DNA from: Prevotella sp.
GTDB lineage: Bacteria > Bacteroidota > Bacteroidia > Bacteroidales > Dysgonomonadaceae
DNA: 35,246 nucleotides
Direction: 5' to 3'
Assembly: GCA_031285625.1 (NCBI GenBank)
Contig: JAITVV010000090.1
Location: 1-35,246 of the forward strand
Positions 27,827 through 35,246 of the stretch are shown in pieces. Under the pieces are notes generated by a model that was not told the DNA's origin, did not search any database, and saw only the letters and a list, made by a program, of their open reading frames with translations. The position numbers were made by a program, and so were the translations under genes. Position 1 is the first letter of the stretch. The number at the start of each line of letters is the position of its first letter.

Positions 27827-29071
27827 TTATTGTTTTATTGATTCATGGTAATCCTTTAGAAATGGCTTGCCACTCCATGCTTTTTGAGAAGTCCACTCTT
27901 CGGCGGGAGAAGTCCAGAATTCATGGTCGGCAGGTAATCCTAACGGCAGGAATACCAAAGACGTGATATATAAGCTTCCGGCGTTTGTATAATAATCGGC
28001 AAGGTTAGGTTGGTGTCCTACAAATCCTAGTTGCAGGTATCCCTCCTTATTGTAATTGTCTTCATTGGAGAACATTCTCTTCATAACACTGGTCAGGGCA
28101 TTTCTTACCTGTCCGTTTGTCATGGTTTTTGGCAGACCATATTTCCATGCAGATAAAGACAGAGCCTGGAATGCCCCCATACGATAAGTCATAGAACGTC
28201 CTATTGCCGGAAAAGAGGCTTCGGGCGAGATCAATCGCTCTATTAATTGATTGTATCGTTGCATACGCCTGAGGGCCAAGTCAAATTTTACAGGGCTATA
28301 TATCTTCTTGTTCTCCATTACTTCAATTATTTCTACATACATCGGGTGCATTACATATCCGTTGTAGTAATCAAATGAATATTCGGGTCCGTCGGAATAC
28401 CATCCGTCGCCCAGATACCACTCATTCATTTTATGGATAGAGAGATCCAGTGCATACCCGTCATATTCTTCATCTATTGAAACCAAAAACGCTTCGATCA
28501 TAGCCCTGAAAAGCAGCCAATTATTATATGCGGGTCTTATCTTACGCAGGCTTTGAAATTCTTTTATATAGCGGTACTTAGTTACCTGATCGAGAGGTTC
28601 CCATAAAGCTTTTGGTGCACGGATAAAACTATTGGCTATATATGCGGCATCTACTAATACTTGGTTTGAACCTTTCCACAAAAGATAATCCGGATTATTA
28701 GGGTCTACTGCATTAGCATAGCTTTGTAGAGCCCATTCTCGTATTTGTTTTCTTTGTTTGCCTTCATTTGTATTATCATCCGCAAGATTGAGCCATGGGG
28801 CTATACCGGCTATCAAACGACCGAAAGCTTCCATGTAAGCCACGTCTTTATTGCGTCCGTCCCATGTAGGACTGTATTCTACAACCATGTTTTTCTTCAA
28901 TTCACCTTTACTCATATTGCTAAGTACGGGTGCCGACATTTTATATAGCTGGCTTACCCAATAATCTCTATCATTTGCTGAAACCGTATTCTTTCTGTTT
29001 TGTGAAAAAATACCGGTACTGATGCATAAGCATAAGATTAGAATTAAAAATTTCCGGATATTAGATTTCAT
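27827..29071 (-). CDS. DUF2264 (GH154-like) exported protein
   Basis: A 414-residue exported protein (signal peptide 1-23, ending IFSQ) of the DUF2264 group: WDGRNKDVAYMEAFGRLIAG, YNNWLLFRAMIEAFLV, YLGDGWYSDGPEYSFDYYNG and GYVMHPMYVEI are family motifs; the fold is expected to be (alpha/alpha)6. From memory, this group includes CAZy GH154 beta-glucuronidases in arabinogalactan PULs, which I hold with moderate confidence. It is the first gene of the enzyme operon; its candidate promoter is at 29182-29189 with a leader of about 100 bases. Confidence 0.82.
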   Translation of the reverse strand: MKSNIRKFLILILCLCISTGIFSQNRKNTVSANDRDYWVSQLYKMSAPVLSNMSKGELKKNMVVEYSPTWDGRNKDVAYMEAFGRLIAGIAPWLNLADDNTNEGKQRKQIREWALQSYANAVDPNNPDYLLWKGSNQVLVDAAYIANSFIRAPKALWEPLDQVTKYRYIKEFQSLRKIRPAYNNWLLFRAMIEAFLVSIDEEYDGYALDLSIHKMNEWYLGDGWYSDGPEYSFDYYNGYVMHPMYVEIIEVMENKKIYSPVKFDLALRRMQRYNQLIERLISPEASFPAIGRSMTYRMGAFQALSLSAWKYGLPKTMTNGQVRNALTSVMKRMFSNEDNYNKEGYLQLGFVGHQPNLADYYTNAGSLYITSLVFLPLGLPADHEFWTSPAEEWTSQKAWSGKPFLKDYHESIKQ

Positions 29072-29181
29072 AGTGTTCTATTTTTGATAATTAGTGTGAT
29101 TATATTCCTTAAAAATATGGCTTTTTAATTAAAAAAAAGCGATTAAAGACTATTAACCATTAGGTATATCTACTCTTGATG

Positions 29182-29189
29182 CAAAAGTA
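29182..29189 (-). promoter_or_regulatory. -7 box of the PUL enzyme operon
   Basis: The minus strand reads TACTTTTG, full TAnnTTTG match. It is separated by exactly 22 bases from the left arm of the inverted repeat at 29212-29284. No TTG -33 box is seen, as expected for an activator-dependent promoter. Confidence 0.6.
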
Positions 29190-29211
29190 GATCGAAGTTT
29201 ATGCCTCGTGC

Positions 29212-29284
29212 GGTATTATTGTCCGGCCAAGGGGGTAAAAATGTACACCGAATGATTATCACCTGCTTTGAGGACAATAATACC
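29212..29284. promoter_or_regulatory. Shared operator: 13-bp inverted repeat between PUL arms
   Basis: GGTATTATTGTCC (29212-29224) and GGACAATAATACC (29272-29284) are perfect inverted copies separated by 47 bases. After the left TTGTCCG the sequence continues to GGGGGTAAAAA, matching site A3 upstream of the HTCS gene (GAGGGATAAAAA) at the same spacing. Each outer end is 22 bases from a -7 box (29182-29189 minus; 29307-29314 plus). I infer the HTCS binding site that activates both divergent operons. The remainder of 29072-29600 is AT-rich leader sequence with one strong hairpin (29461-29487). Confidence 0.65.
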
Positions 29285-29306
29285 CGTGTTAATTTTATAT
29301 AATATC

Positions 29307-29314
29307 AATATTTG
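29307..29314 (+). promoter_or_regulatory. -7 box of the SusC/SusD operon
   Basis: AATATTTG differs from TAnnTTTG in one essential base (A for T at the first position; the second base, A, fits). Its spacing to the operator arm (22 bases) is the same as on the other strand. Transcription would start near 29321 and give a leader of about 280 bases. Confidence 0.5.
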
Positions 29315-29460
29315 TACAGGAATTTTAGACATCCTAATATATAAAATAGGAGATTAATCTTATGTGGAAATATTCTCTGTCTAGTACTGTTTTTTCTGCT
29401 GTTTTTCGCTTGAAAATTTAGTAGTTAATTCTATTTTACCAGGAAAGAGTATCCCCACTC

Positions 29461-29487
29461 CTAATAAAAAAATTCTTTTTTTATTAG
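29461..29487 (+). other. Perfect AT-rich hairpin in the susC leader
   Basis: CTAATAAAAAAA (29461-29472), loop TTC, then TTTTTTTATTAG (29476-29487): a perfect 12-bp stem. The T7 on the 3' arm resembles a terminator tail, but the stem is almost all A-T, so it is a poor terminator. It lies in the predicted untranslated leader, 114 bases before the susC ATG, and could affect mRNA stability or expression level. Confidence 0.5.
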
Positions 29488-29600
29488 AGAAAATTCCGAA
29501 AAGTGTTTTTCTTATTATTTAATATATAACACAAATTAATATGATGGACTTAAGTTCCCTCTATTAACCTTTTAATTAATTAACTCATTATTGAAATTCT

Positions 29601-32600
29601 ATGAAAGCAATGAAAATTAGATTTTTTTGCACTATAATGTGCATGTTCTTTCTTTTTATGGTTGCGCCGGTGAATTCATTTGCGACAGTAAATGAAGTAT
29701 ATCAGCAGTCGATAACCGTAAAAGGAAAAGTAACAGACAAAGACGGAGAACCTCTTCCCGGCGTTAGTATAATACTTAAAGGTACTACTACTGGTGTAAT
29801 GACTGATGTAGATGGTAAATATTCGATAAATGTACCGAATAGTAATGCAACTTTGACCATATCTTATATGGGATTTATACCACAAGAACACAAAGTAGGT
29901 AATAATATTACCCTTGACATAGTACTCGTTGAACAAAGTACAGTCCTCGACGAAGTTGTAGTTGTAGGATATGGCGTGCAGAAGAAAGTAAATTTGACAG
30001 GTTCTGTGGCAGCAGTACAATCGGACAAGATAGAAAACCGTGCTGCTCCAAACCTCTCCACTATGCTTACAGGACTAGCTTCGGGCGTGTCGGTACGACA
30101 AGGTTCCGGAAATCCTGGTAGCGACGGAGCTAATATACGTATTCGTGGAATCGGTACCTTCGATGGTGACTACCGTTCCCCTTTAGTTATTGTTGACGGC
30201 GCAGAAGCCGATATGAACTCTTTGAACCCTGAAGATGTAGAAAGTGTGAGTGTACTTAAGGATGCGGCATCAGCTGCTATTTACGGGTCCCGAGGAGCAA
30301 ATGGAGTAATCTTGGTTACTACTAAAAAAGGAAGAAAGAATGTTGCTCCGAAAGTTACCTATACAGGCATTCTCTCACGAACTACAGCTAGCAGGGTATT
30401 CGATTTTATTTCAGATTATGCCGAATATATGGAATTGTATAATATGGCCGAATTCTCTGCCAATCCCAAAGCTATAAGTACATATGATGCAAATGAAATT
30501 GCGGCATGGAGAGCAGCCAAGTCTGATAGGAACGGTATATATACCGATCCGGATACAGGAAATCAGGTTCCTAATTATCTTGCATATCCTAATACTAATT
30601 GGAGTGATATTCTCTTTGCTCCTACACATTCTCAGAAGCATACGCTATCAGTATCGGGTGGTAGCCAGAACAGTAATTACCTGATGTCTTTGGGGTATTT
30701 TGAAGCACCCGGCACACTCGAAAATACAGGAATAGACCAATTTAATGCACGTGTGAATGTAGAAAGTCAGATTACTAAATTTCTCAAGATAGGAACACAA
30801 ACTTATGCCATGCGGCAACGCAAAGATCCGGGAAATCTGGATCAGGTAAATACATATCGTTTCCAAACGGTCGGTGGTATTGTCCCGATTCATGATGGTA
30901 AATACGGAGGTCCTGAAAGTCCTAATGAGAAAAATGATGTACGGAATCCTCTTCGGGATGTAAATGCTATAGGAGGAAAAAATACGACTACACGTATTAA
31001 TACGACATGGTATGCTGAAGCAGAATTCTATAAAAACCTCATTGGACGGGCAAGTATAAACTACCAGAATTATTTCTATGAAAAGAAAAACCACTCTCGT
31101 CATTTAGACAGTTACACTTTTCGTAAAGGCACCATATCGATACCCGGTACTAGTCTTGGAAATGCTACTACTACACGTGCCTATGAAAAACAAGAGCAGT
31201 ATACGGCGAATATCACACTTAATTACAATACAACCTTTGCCGATAACCACTACATAGGGGTAATGCTTGGTTATGACCAATTTTACTTCAACAGGTCAGG
31301 AGTAAGTGCAAGAAGAAAAGGACTACTGAGCTTTGATGTTCCTGATATAACTACAGGTGCGGAAATGGATGATATAAGTGGTAATCCGGGTCAGGAAAAG
31401 AACGAAAATAAACCCGAAATGGATTATGCAATGCTTTCCTATTTCGGACGTTTGAATTATGCTTATAAAAACCGCTATCTGTTCGAAGCTAATTTCCGTC
31501 GCGATGGGGCCTCCCGCTTCTCCCCGGACAACAGATGGGGAACTTTCCCTTCATTTTCTGCCGGCTGGCGAATTAATGAAGAACCTTTTTTCGAACCGTT
31601 GAGAGACAAAGTAAGTAACCTCAAGCTTCGCGCTTCATGGGGAAAATTAGGCAATACTACTTCCGGATATTACGACTGGCAAGCTGTATATGCTAAGGCT
31701 AACTATGCATTCGGGAATGTTATTTCTGATGGTGTAGCAATTTCAAAGATCGCAAACTCACTGTTAAAATGGGAAAGTGTGACATCTACAGGTATTGGCT
31801 TGGATGCATCATTCCTAAATTCCCGCTTGTCTTTAGAATTTGATTATTACAACAAGCTTACAAAAGGTATCCTCACTTCTCCTGCTATGTATCTGACTAT
31901 GGGTACAGCCACTGCACCTACCTTAAATACATCCGATATGAGAAACAAAGGATTGGAAATTACAATAGGCTGGAATGATAAAATAGGTAATGTCCGTTAT
32001 GCTGTAAGTGGTAATTTCTCATATAATACGAATAAAGTGGTAAAATATCTCGGTAAACTTGATGAAGGTTGGGTAGAAGAGAATGGAAAAATGGTATATA
32101 AAAGCAACTTAGGTGAGACCAGCACCACCGGGTCTGAGACAGGATCGATACGTCTCGAAGGACATATGTTTGATGAGTATTACCTTCGTAAACGTTATAA
32201 AGGCACTGGAACTTATTACAATTCGGATGGAAGCGTAAATCCGGGTGGAGGTCCTAAAGACGGTATGATACGTACCGAAGCAGACCTAAAATGGGTACAG
32301 GATATGATCGCAGCTAAATACTCCTTTAACGGAGCAGCAGTAAAACAGGATGGAGGCTTATGGTACGGCGAATACATTTATGGTGACCTCAACGATGATG
32401 GAAATTATGGAAATACCTATGACCGTGAGTTTTCAGGTAAGTCGGCAGCACCTAAATATAACTTTGGTTTGAATCTGTCTGCCGAATGGAAAGGATTTGA
32501 TATCAGTATGACATGGGCCGGAGCAGGCGGCTTCTGGTATTACCTGAGAGAAAGAGGAGCTAATCAAAATAATCTGTCTTCTAAAACAGATGTTTTACCT

Positions 32601-32972
32601 CTGGATACCCGGGACAAGTTTTATTATCTGGCTTATGATCAGGCAACCGGTGCACCTGTATGGAACGACCCTTCCAATAATCTAACAGCTGAATATGCAC
32701 GTCTGCGTACAGGTGGGGACGGTACTTATGTAGCAAACGACCAGTTTCTTTACGATGCAAGCTATCTGAAACTCAAAAATCTACAGATTGGTTACACATT
32801 CCCTAAAGAATGGATGCGTAAAGCATTTATTGAGAATCTACGGGTATTTGTTACAGGAGAAAACCTGCTTACTATTACCGGTTATCCGGGCGTCGATCCG
32901 GAAATAGGCAGCGGATTGAATATATACCCTATCTCACGTCAACTTTCAGTGGGTGTAAATGTTAGTTTTTAA
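29601..32972 (+). CDS. SusC/RagA-family TonB-dependent transporter
   Basis: A 1123-residue outer-membrane importer of oligosaccharides, energised by TonB. A signal peptide covers about 1-28 (ending VNSFA; ATG at 29610 is an alternative start, three residues in). A carboxypeptidase-D-like regulatory domain follows (about 38-110: VKGKVTDKDGEPLPGVSIIL, TTGVMTDVDGKYSI), then the TonB-box region VLDEVVVVGYG, then plug domain (about 125-245, with RIRGIGTF and VLKDAASAAIYGSRGANGV) and the beta barrel to the C-terminus, which ends in Phe (VGVNVSF). No extra N-terminal STN domain is present, so it is not an anti-sigma-linked version. It forms a complex with the SusD-like protein encoded 16 bases downstream. 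Confidence 0.96.
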   Translation: MKAMKIRFFCTIMCMFFLFMVAPVNSFATVNEVYQQSITVKGKVTDKDGEPLPGVSIILKGTTTGVMTDVDGKYSINVPNSNATLTISYMGFIPQEHKVGNNITLDIVLVEQSTVLDEVVVVGYGVQKKVNLTGSVAAVQSDKIENRAAPNLSTMLTGLASGVSVRQGSGNPGSDGANIRIRGIGTFDGDYRSPLVIVDGAEADMNSLNPEDVESVSVLKDAASAAIYGSRGANGVILVTTKKGRKNVAPKVTYTGILSRTTASRVFDFISDYAEYMELYNMAEFSANPKAISTYDANEIAAWRAAKSDRNGIYTDPDTGNQVPNYLAYPNTNWSDILFAPTHSQKHTLSVSGGSQNSNYLMSLGYFEAPGTLENTGIDQFNARVNVESQITKFLKIGTQTYAMRQRKDPGNLDQVNTYRFQTVGGIVPIHDGKYGGPESPNEKNDVRNPLRDVNAIGGKNTTTRINTTWYAEAEFYKNLIGRASINYQNYFYEKKNHSRHLDSYTFRKGTISIPGTSLGNATTTRAYEKQEQYTANITLNYNTTFADNHYIGVMLGYDQFYFNRSGVSARRKGLLSFDVPDITTGAEMDDISGNPGQEKNENKPEMDYAMLSYFGRLNYAYKNRYLFEANFRRDGASRFSPDNRWGTFPSFSAGWRINEEPFFEPLRDKVSNLKLRASWGKLGNTTSGYYDWQAVYAKANYAFGNVISDGVAISKIANSLLKWESVTSTGIGLDASFLNSRLSLEFDYYNKLTKGILTSPAMYLTMGTATAPTLNTSDMRNKGLEITIGWNDKIGNVRYAVSGNFSYNTNKVVKYLGKLDEGWVEENGKMVYKSNLGETSTTGSETGSIRLEGHMFDEYYLRKRYKGTGTYYNSDGSVNPGGGPKDGMIRTEADLKWVQDMIAAKYSFNGAAVKQDGGLWYGEYIYGDLNDDGNYGNTYDREFSGKSAAPKYNFGLNLSAEWKGFDISMTWAGAGGFWYYLRERGANQNNLSSKTDVLPLDTRDKFYYLAYDQATGAPVWNDPSNNLTAEYARLRTGGDGTYVANDQFLYDASYLKLKNLQIGYTFPKEWMRKAFIENLRVFVTGENLLTITGYPGVDPEIGSGLNIYPISRQLSVGVNVSF

Positions 32973-32988
32973 CCTTAAAAAAAAAGTT

Positions 32989-34887
32989 ATGAAAAAATAC
33001 AGTATAATATTAGTAATTGCTATTGTAATATTCGGAAATTACAGTTGTACAGATTTATTGGATACTGATCCGTATAACGCATTATCGTCACAAAGTATGT
33101 GGCAATCCGAAGAATCGGTAGATCAGGGTGTGAGAGGTATTTACTCTGCATTATATGATTGGGCTCCCGGAGCTTATGATGCTGATTATGAGAAAAATTA
33201 TGGAAGTACATTTGGATTTGAACGCTGGGCTGTAACCGGACAATTATATGGAGCCGAATCTTTGACAAGTGGCTCTATTAATCCCAGTAGCGCTTATTTT
33301 AGTAAAACCTGGCAGAAGCTTTATGAAGGCGTTCACCGCTCCAATGATGCTATTACCAATATCCCTGCCAAATCACCGGCTTCTGCTGAAAAGAATGCAC
33401 GATTAATAGCAGAATCCAAATTTCTACGTGCTTATTTTTATTTCCGCTTAAATGAGTTATTTGGCCGCGATGGGCTCGGTGTCCCGATTTATACTGAACC
33501 GATAGCTGTAGCAGATGCTATAAAAGGGCAATCTTCCGAAGATGAAGTATGGTCTCTTATTATTAGTGACCTTACCGATGCTATTAATGAGCCAAACCTC
33601 CCGAATAGGGAAACTACAGGACGAGTTAGTAAGGGAGCTGCTTACGCATTGCGCGGCAAAGCATATCTTTACCAAGGTTCGAAATATGCAGCAAACGGAA
33701 CTGTTTCTAAAAATGACGATTTACTAAATAAAGCTATTGCCGATTTTAATGAAGTCGCGAAATGTGGTTACGGACTATTTCAGGGCGGCTACAAAGAATT
33801 ATTTACAGAGGCTAATGAACACAGTCAGGAAATGATCTTCAGTATTCAGCATACAGCAGATGCTGGCTATGGCACTATTTCTCAAAAATTTGTAGGTAGT
33901 CGTTTCGCGTACTCAGGCACAGCTAACGGTTGGGGAAATCAGACACCTGCACCCGGAGGTTTGGATTTTTTTGAAAATGTCAATGGAACTCCTTTCAGTT
34001 GGGACGATATAATCCCAGGATACAGTGCGCTTGAACCAGCCGACCGTGCAGTATATTTTATGCGCGATACATTAGATGCATCGGGAGCAATTATCAAGCA
34101 GGAAGGTAATGGAGCTCCTCTGGACCTAACAGTGCGCACAAAAGTAAGAAACATCGTAAATGCCGCTTCGGAAACAAAAGATAAATATCTACCATATGGT
34201 AATGAAGCCCGTATCAGAAAAGTATATACCGATAGAGACCCCCGCCTTGAAGCGAATTTTATTACACCCTATGCCGGATTTATAGGTGGATATAGTTTCG
34301 CCGGAGATGGTAATGCCATGGAAGTGTTTTCAAGATGGCCTCTTGGCTCTAATAGTGCAGCTCCGGCAGTTAGTCAAAGAGCAGATATAGCTACAGATGA
34401 TGGCAGCAATTTCACTTATTTCCATCGTAAATTTGTTTATGAAGGAGCTGGACTTGCGCGCAGAGAAGACGGACCACTTGATGAGCCTCTTATCCGTTAT
34501 GCAAATGTTTTACTTTGGCAGGCAGAAGCTTACGTGGAATTAAATCAACTGGATAAGGCAAAAGCGAATGTAAAGCAAGTGCGGGATCGCGTTAGTATGC
34601 CCACTCTGGATATCTATTTCGCAGATCAAGCTTCAGCCCGAAACTATGTTCGTGATGAGCGTCGCCGTGAATTTGTAAATGAAGGTGTTAATTTTTTCGA
34701 CGAAATGCGCTGGCGTACATGGAAAGAAATGAAATTTGAAAAAGGACAAGGAACAAAAGGTGTCTGGGGTAACTTTATTCGTACCTATTCCTGGCCTAGT
34801 GCCAATGACCTGTATATCTGGCCTGTTCCTCTATCTGAAATTCAAAAAAATCCAAATTTGACTCAAACTCCTGGATGGCAATACTAG
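32989..34887 (+). CDS. SusD/RagB-family glycan-binding lipoprotein
   Basis: A 632-residue surface lipoprotein that caps the SusC barrel and captures glycan. I chose the ATG at 32989, which gives a lipoprotein signal peptide (MKKYSIILVIAIVIFGNYSC, lipid Cys20). An upstream ATG at 32959 is inside the susC end and would add ten residues (MLVFNLKKKV). SusD features are TDLLDTDPYNALSSQSMW, the helical TPR region with AESKFLRAYFYFRLNELFG near residue 140, RGKAYLYQGSKY, YANVLLWQAEAYVELNQ and the C-terminal RDERRREFVNEGVNFFDEMRW and YIWPVPLSEIQKNPNLTQTPGW. It is a single operon with susC. The polymer bound is not readable from sequence. Confidence 0.96.
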   Translation: MKKYSIILVIAIVIFGNYSCTDLLDTDPYNALSSQSMWQSEESVDQGVRGIYSALYDWAPGAYDADYEKNYGSTFGFERWAVTGQLYGAESLTSGSINPSSAYFSKTWQKLYEGVHRSNDAITNIPAKSPASAEKNARLIAESKFLRAYFYFRLNELFGRDGLGVPIYTEPIAVADAIKGQSSEDEVWSLIISDLTDAINEPNLPNRETTGRVSKGAAYALRGKAYLYQGSKYAANGTVSKNDDLLNKAIADFNEVAKCGYGLFQGGYKELFTEANEHSQEMIFSIQHTADAGYGTISQKFVGSRFAYSGTANGWGNQTPAPGGLDFFENVNGTPFSWDDIIPGYSALEPADRAVYFMRDTLDASGAIIKQEGNGAPLDLTVRTKVRNIVNAASETKDKYLPYGNEARIRKVYTDRDPRLEANFITPYAGFIGGYSFAGDGNAMEVFSRWPLGSNSAAPAVSQRADIATDDGSNFTYFHRKFVYEGAGLARREDGPLDEPLIRYANVLLWQAEAYVELNQLDKAKANVKQVRDRVSMPTLDIYFADQASARNYVRDERRREFVNEGVNFFDEMRWRTWKEMKFEKGQGTKGVWGNFIRTYSWPSANDLYIWPVPLSEIQKNPNLTQTPGWQY

Positions 34888-34900
34888 TGTAAGTGATAAT

Positions 34901-34927
34901 AAGGTTTGCCTATATTGGGCAAACCTT
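34901..34927 (+). terminator. Hairpin between susD and the GH35 gene
   Basis: AAGGTTTGCC (34901-34910) pairs perfectly with GGCAAACCTT (34918-34927), seven-base loop. It is followed by AATATTCTTC, which is not a clean U-tract. It may partly end the susCD transcript or protect its 3' end, giving higher susCD than GH35 levels. Confidence 0.55.
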
Positions 34928-35058
34928 AATATTCTTCATTTAATCTTTTGAGACAAAACAAGTATAAAATAAATCGCGACTATTCGGACGATTATTTGTA
35001 AACTTGTATACATAATATAAAATTAAGTTAAAGCTGTCTTTAAATAAATGCATCATCG

Positions 35059-35246
35059 ATGATTAAGAAAAACAACTATTTACTATTACTATTGTTAATA
35101 TTTTTATCGGCTCCTGTAGTCCTCCGGGCCCAACAGGACCATACCTTCGAAATAAAAGGCGGGGATTTTGTCTATGACGGCAAACCTGTAAGAATTATTT
35201 CAGGAGAGATGCACTATCCCCGTATACCTCACCAGTACTGGCGACA
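35059..35246 (+). CDS. GH35 beta-galactosidase, 3' end outside window
   Basis: ATG at 35059 opens a signal peptide (MIKKNNYLLLLLLIFLSAPV, ending LRAQ), followed by FEIKGGDFVYDGKPVRIISG and EMHYPRIPHQYWR, the characteristic N-terminus of GH35 beta-galactosidases, which remove terminal beta-galactose. The catalytic Glu residues lie beyond the window edge. An earlier ATG at 35048 stops after four codons. It is the third gene on the plus arm of the PUL, 171 bases after susD. No clear -7 box precedes it, so it is probably read from the susC promoter through the hairpin at 34901. Confidence 0.88.
   Translation, partial: MIKKNNYLLLLLLIFLSAPVVLRAQQDHTFEIKGGDFVYDGKPVRIISGEMHYPRIPHQYWR

Overview
The window looks like a piece of a Bacteroidota chromosome, probably Bacteroidales; a Dysgonomonas- or Parabacteroides-like organism is a guess from gene content, not a result. 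Supporting signs are a SusC/SusD pair, a 1350-residue hybrid two-component regulator, AT-rich intergenic DNA, and several matches to the Bacteroidota -7 promoter box TAnnTTTG.

Layout. (1) 1-580 is visibly GC-rich compared with the rest. It carries the end of an RNase HI-like gene and a small unknown ORF, probably accessory DNA. (2) 580-1087 has no convincing protein gene. It holds a possible small RNA unit with its own promoter and terminator, and a short interspersed repeat. (3) 1088-6908 (minus) is a tightly overlapping five-gene operon: HAD hydrolase, SH3-domain secreted protein, methyltransferase, YfhO-type membrane protein and GT2 glycosyltransferase, probably for cell-envelope or glycolipid modification. 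(4) 7074-15606 is mostly housekeeping and metabolic: an Frm2/Hbn1-type nitroreductase, tyrosine phenol-lyase, a secreted metzincin protease, metG, sstT and a small winged-helix protein. (5) 15.6-16.7 kb is a decayed patch with relics on both strands. (6) 16675-17553 (minus) is a secreted phosphodiesterase-like enzyme. (7) 18227 to the window end is a polysaccharide utilisation locus (PUL).

The PUL has a hybrid two-component regulator (HTCS), a four-gene minus-strand enzyme operon (DUF2264, heparinase II/III-like lyase, GH88 unsaturated uronyl hydrolase, GH95-like hydrolase), and a divergent plus-strand arm (SusC, SusD, then the start of a GH35 beta-galactosidase cut by the window edge). The logic would be: SusCD imports an acidic galactose-containing glycan, the lyase creates 4,5-unsaturated uronic acid ends, GH88 removes them, and GH35, GH95-like and DUF2264 enzymes trim the rest. 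No sulfatase is seen, so an unsulfated uronic-acid/galactose polymer such as a type II arabinogalactan is preferred over a glycosaminoglycan. This is inference.

The most interesting signal is a shared TTGTCC-containing element. Two copies form a perfect 13-bp inverted repeat between the two PUL arms, each exactly 22 nt from a candidate -7 box. Three related copies lie between the phosphodiesterase gene and the HTCS gene. This looks like the operator of the local HTCS.
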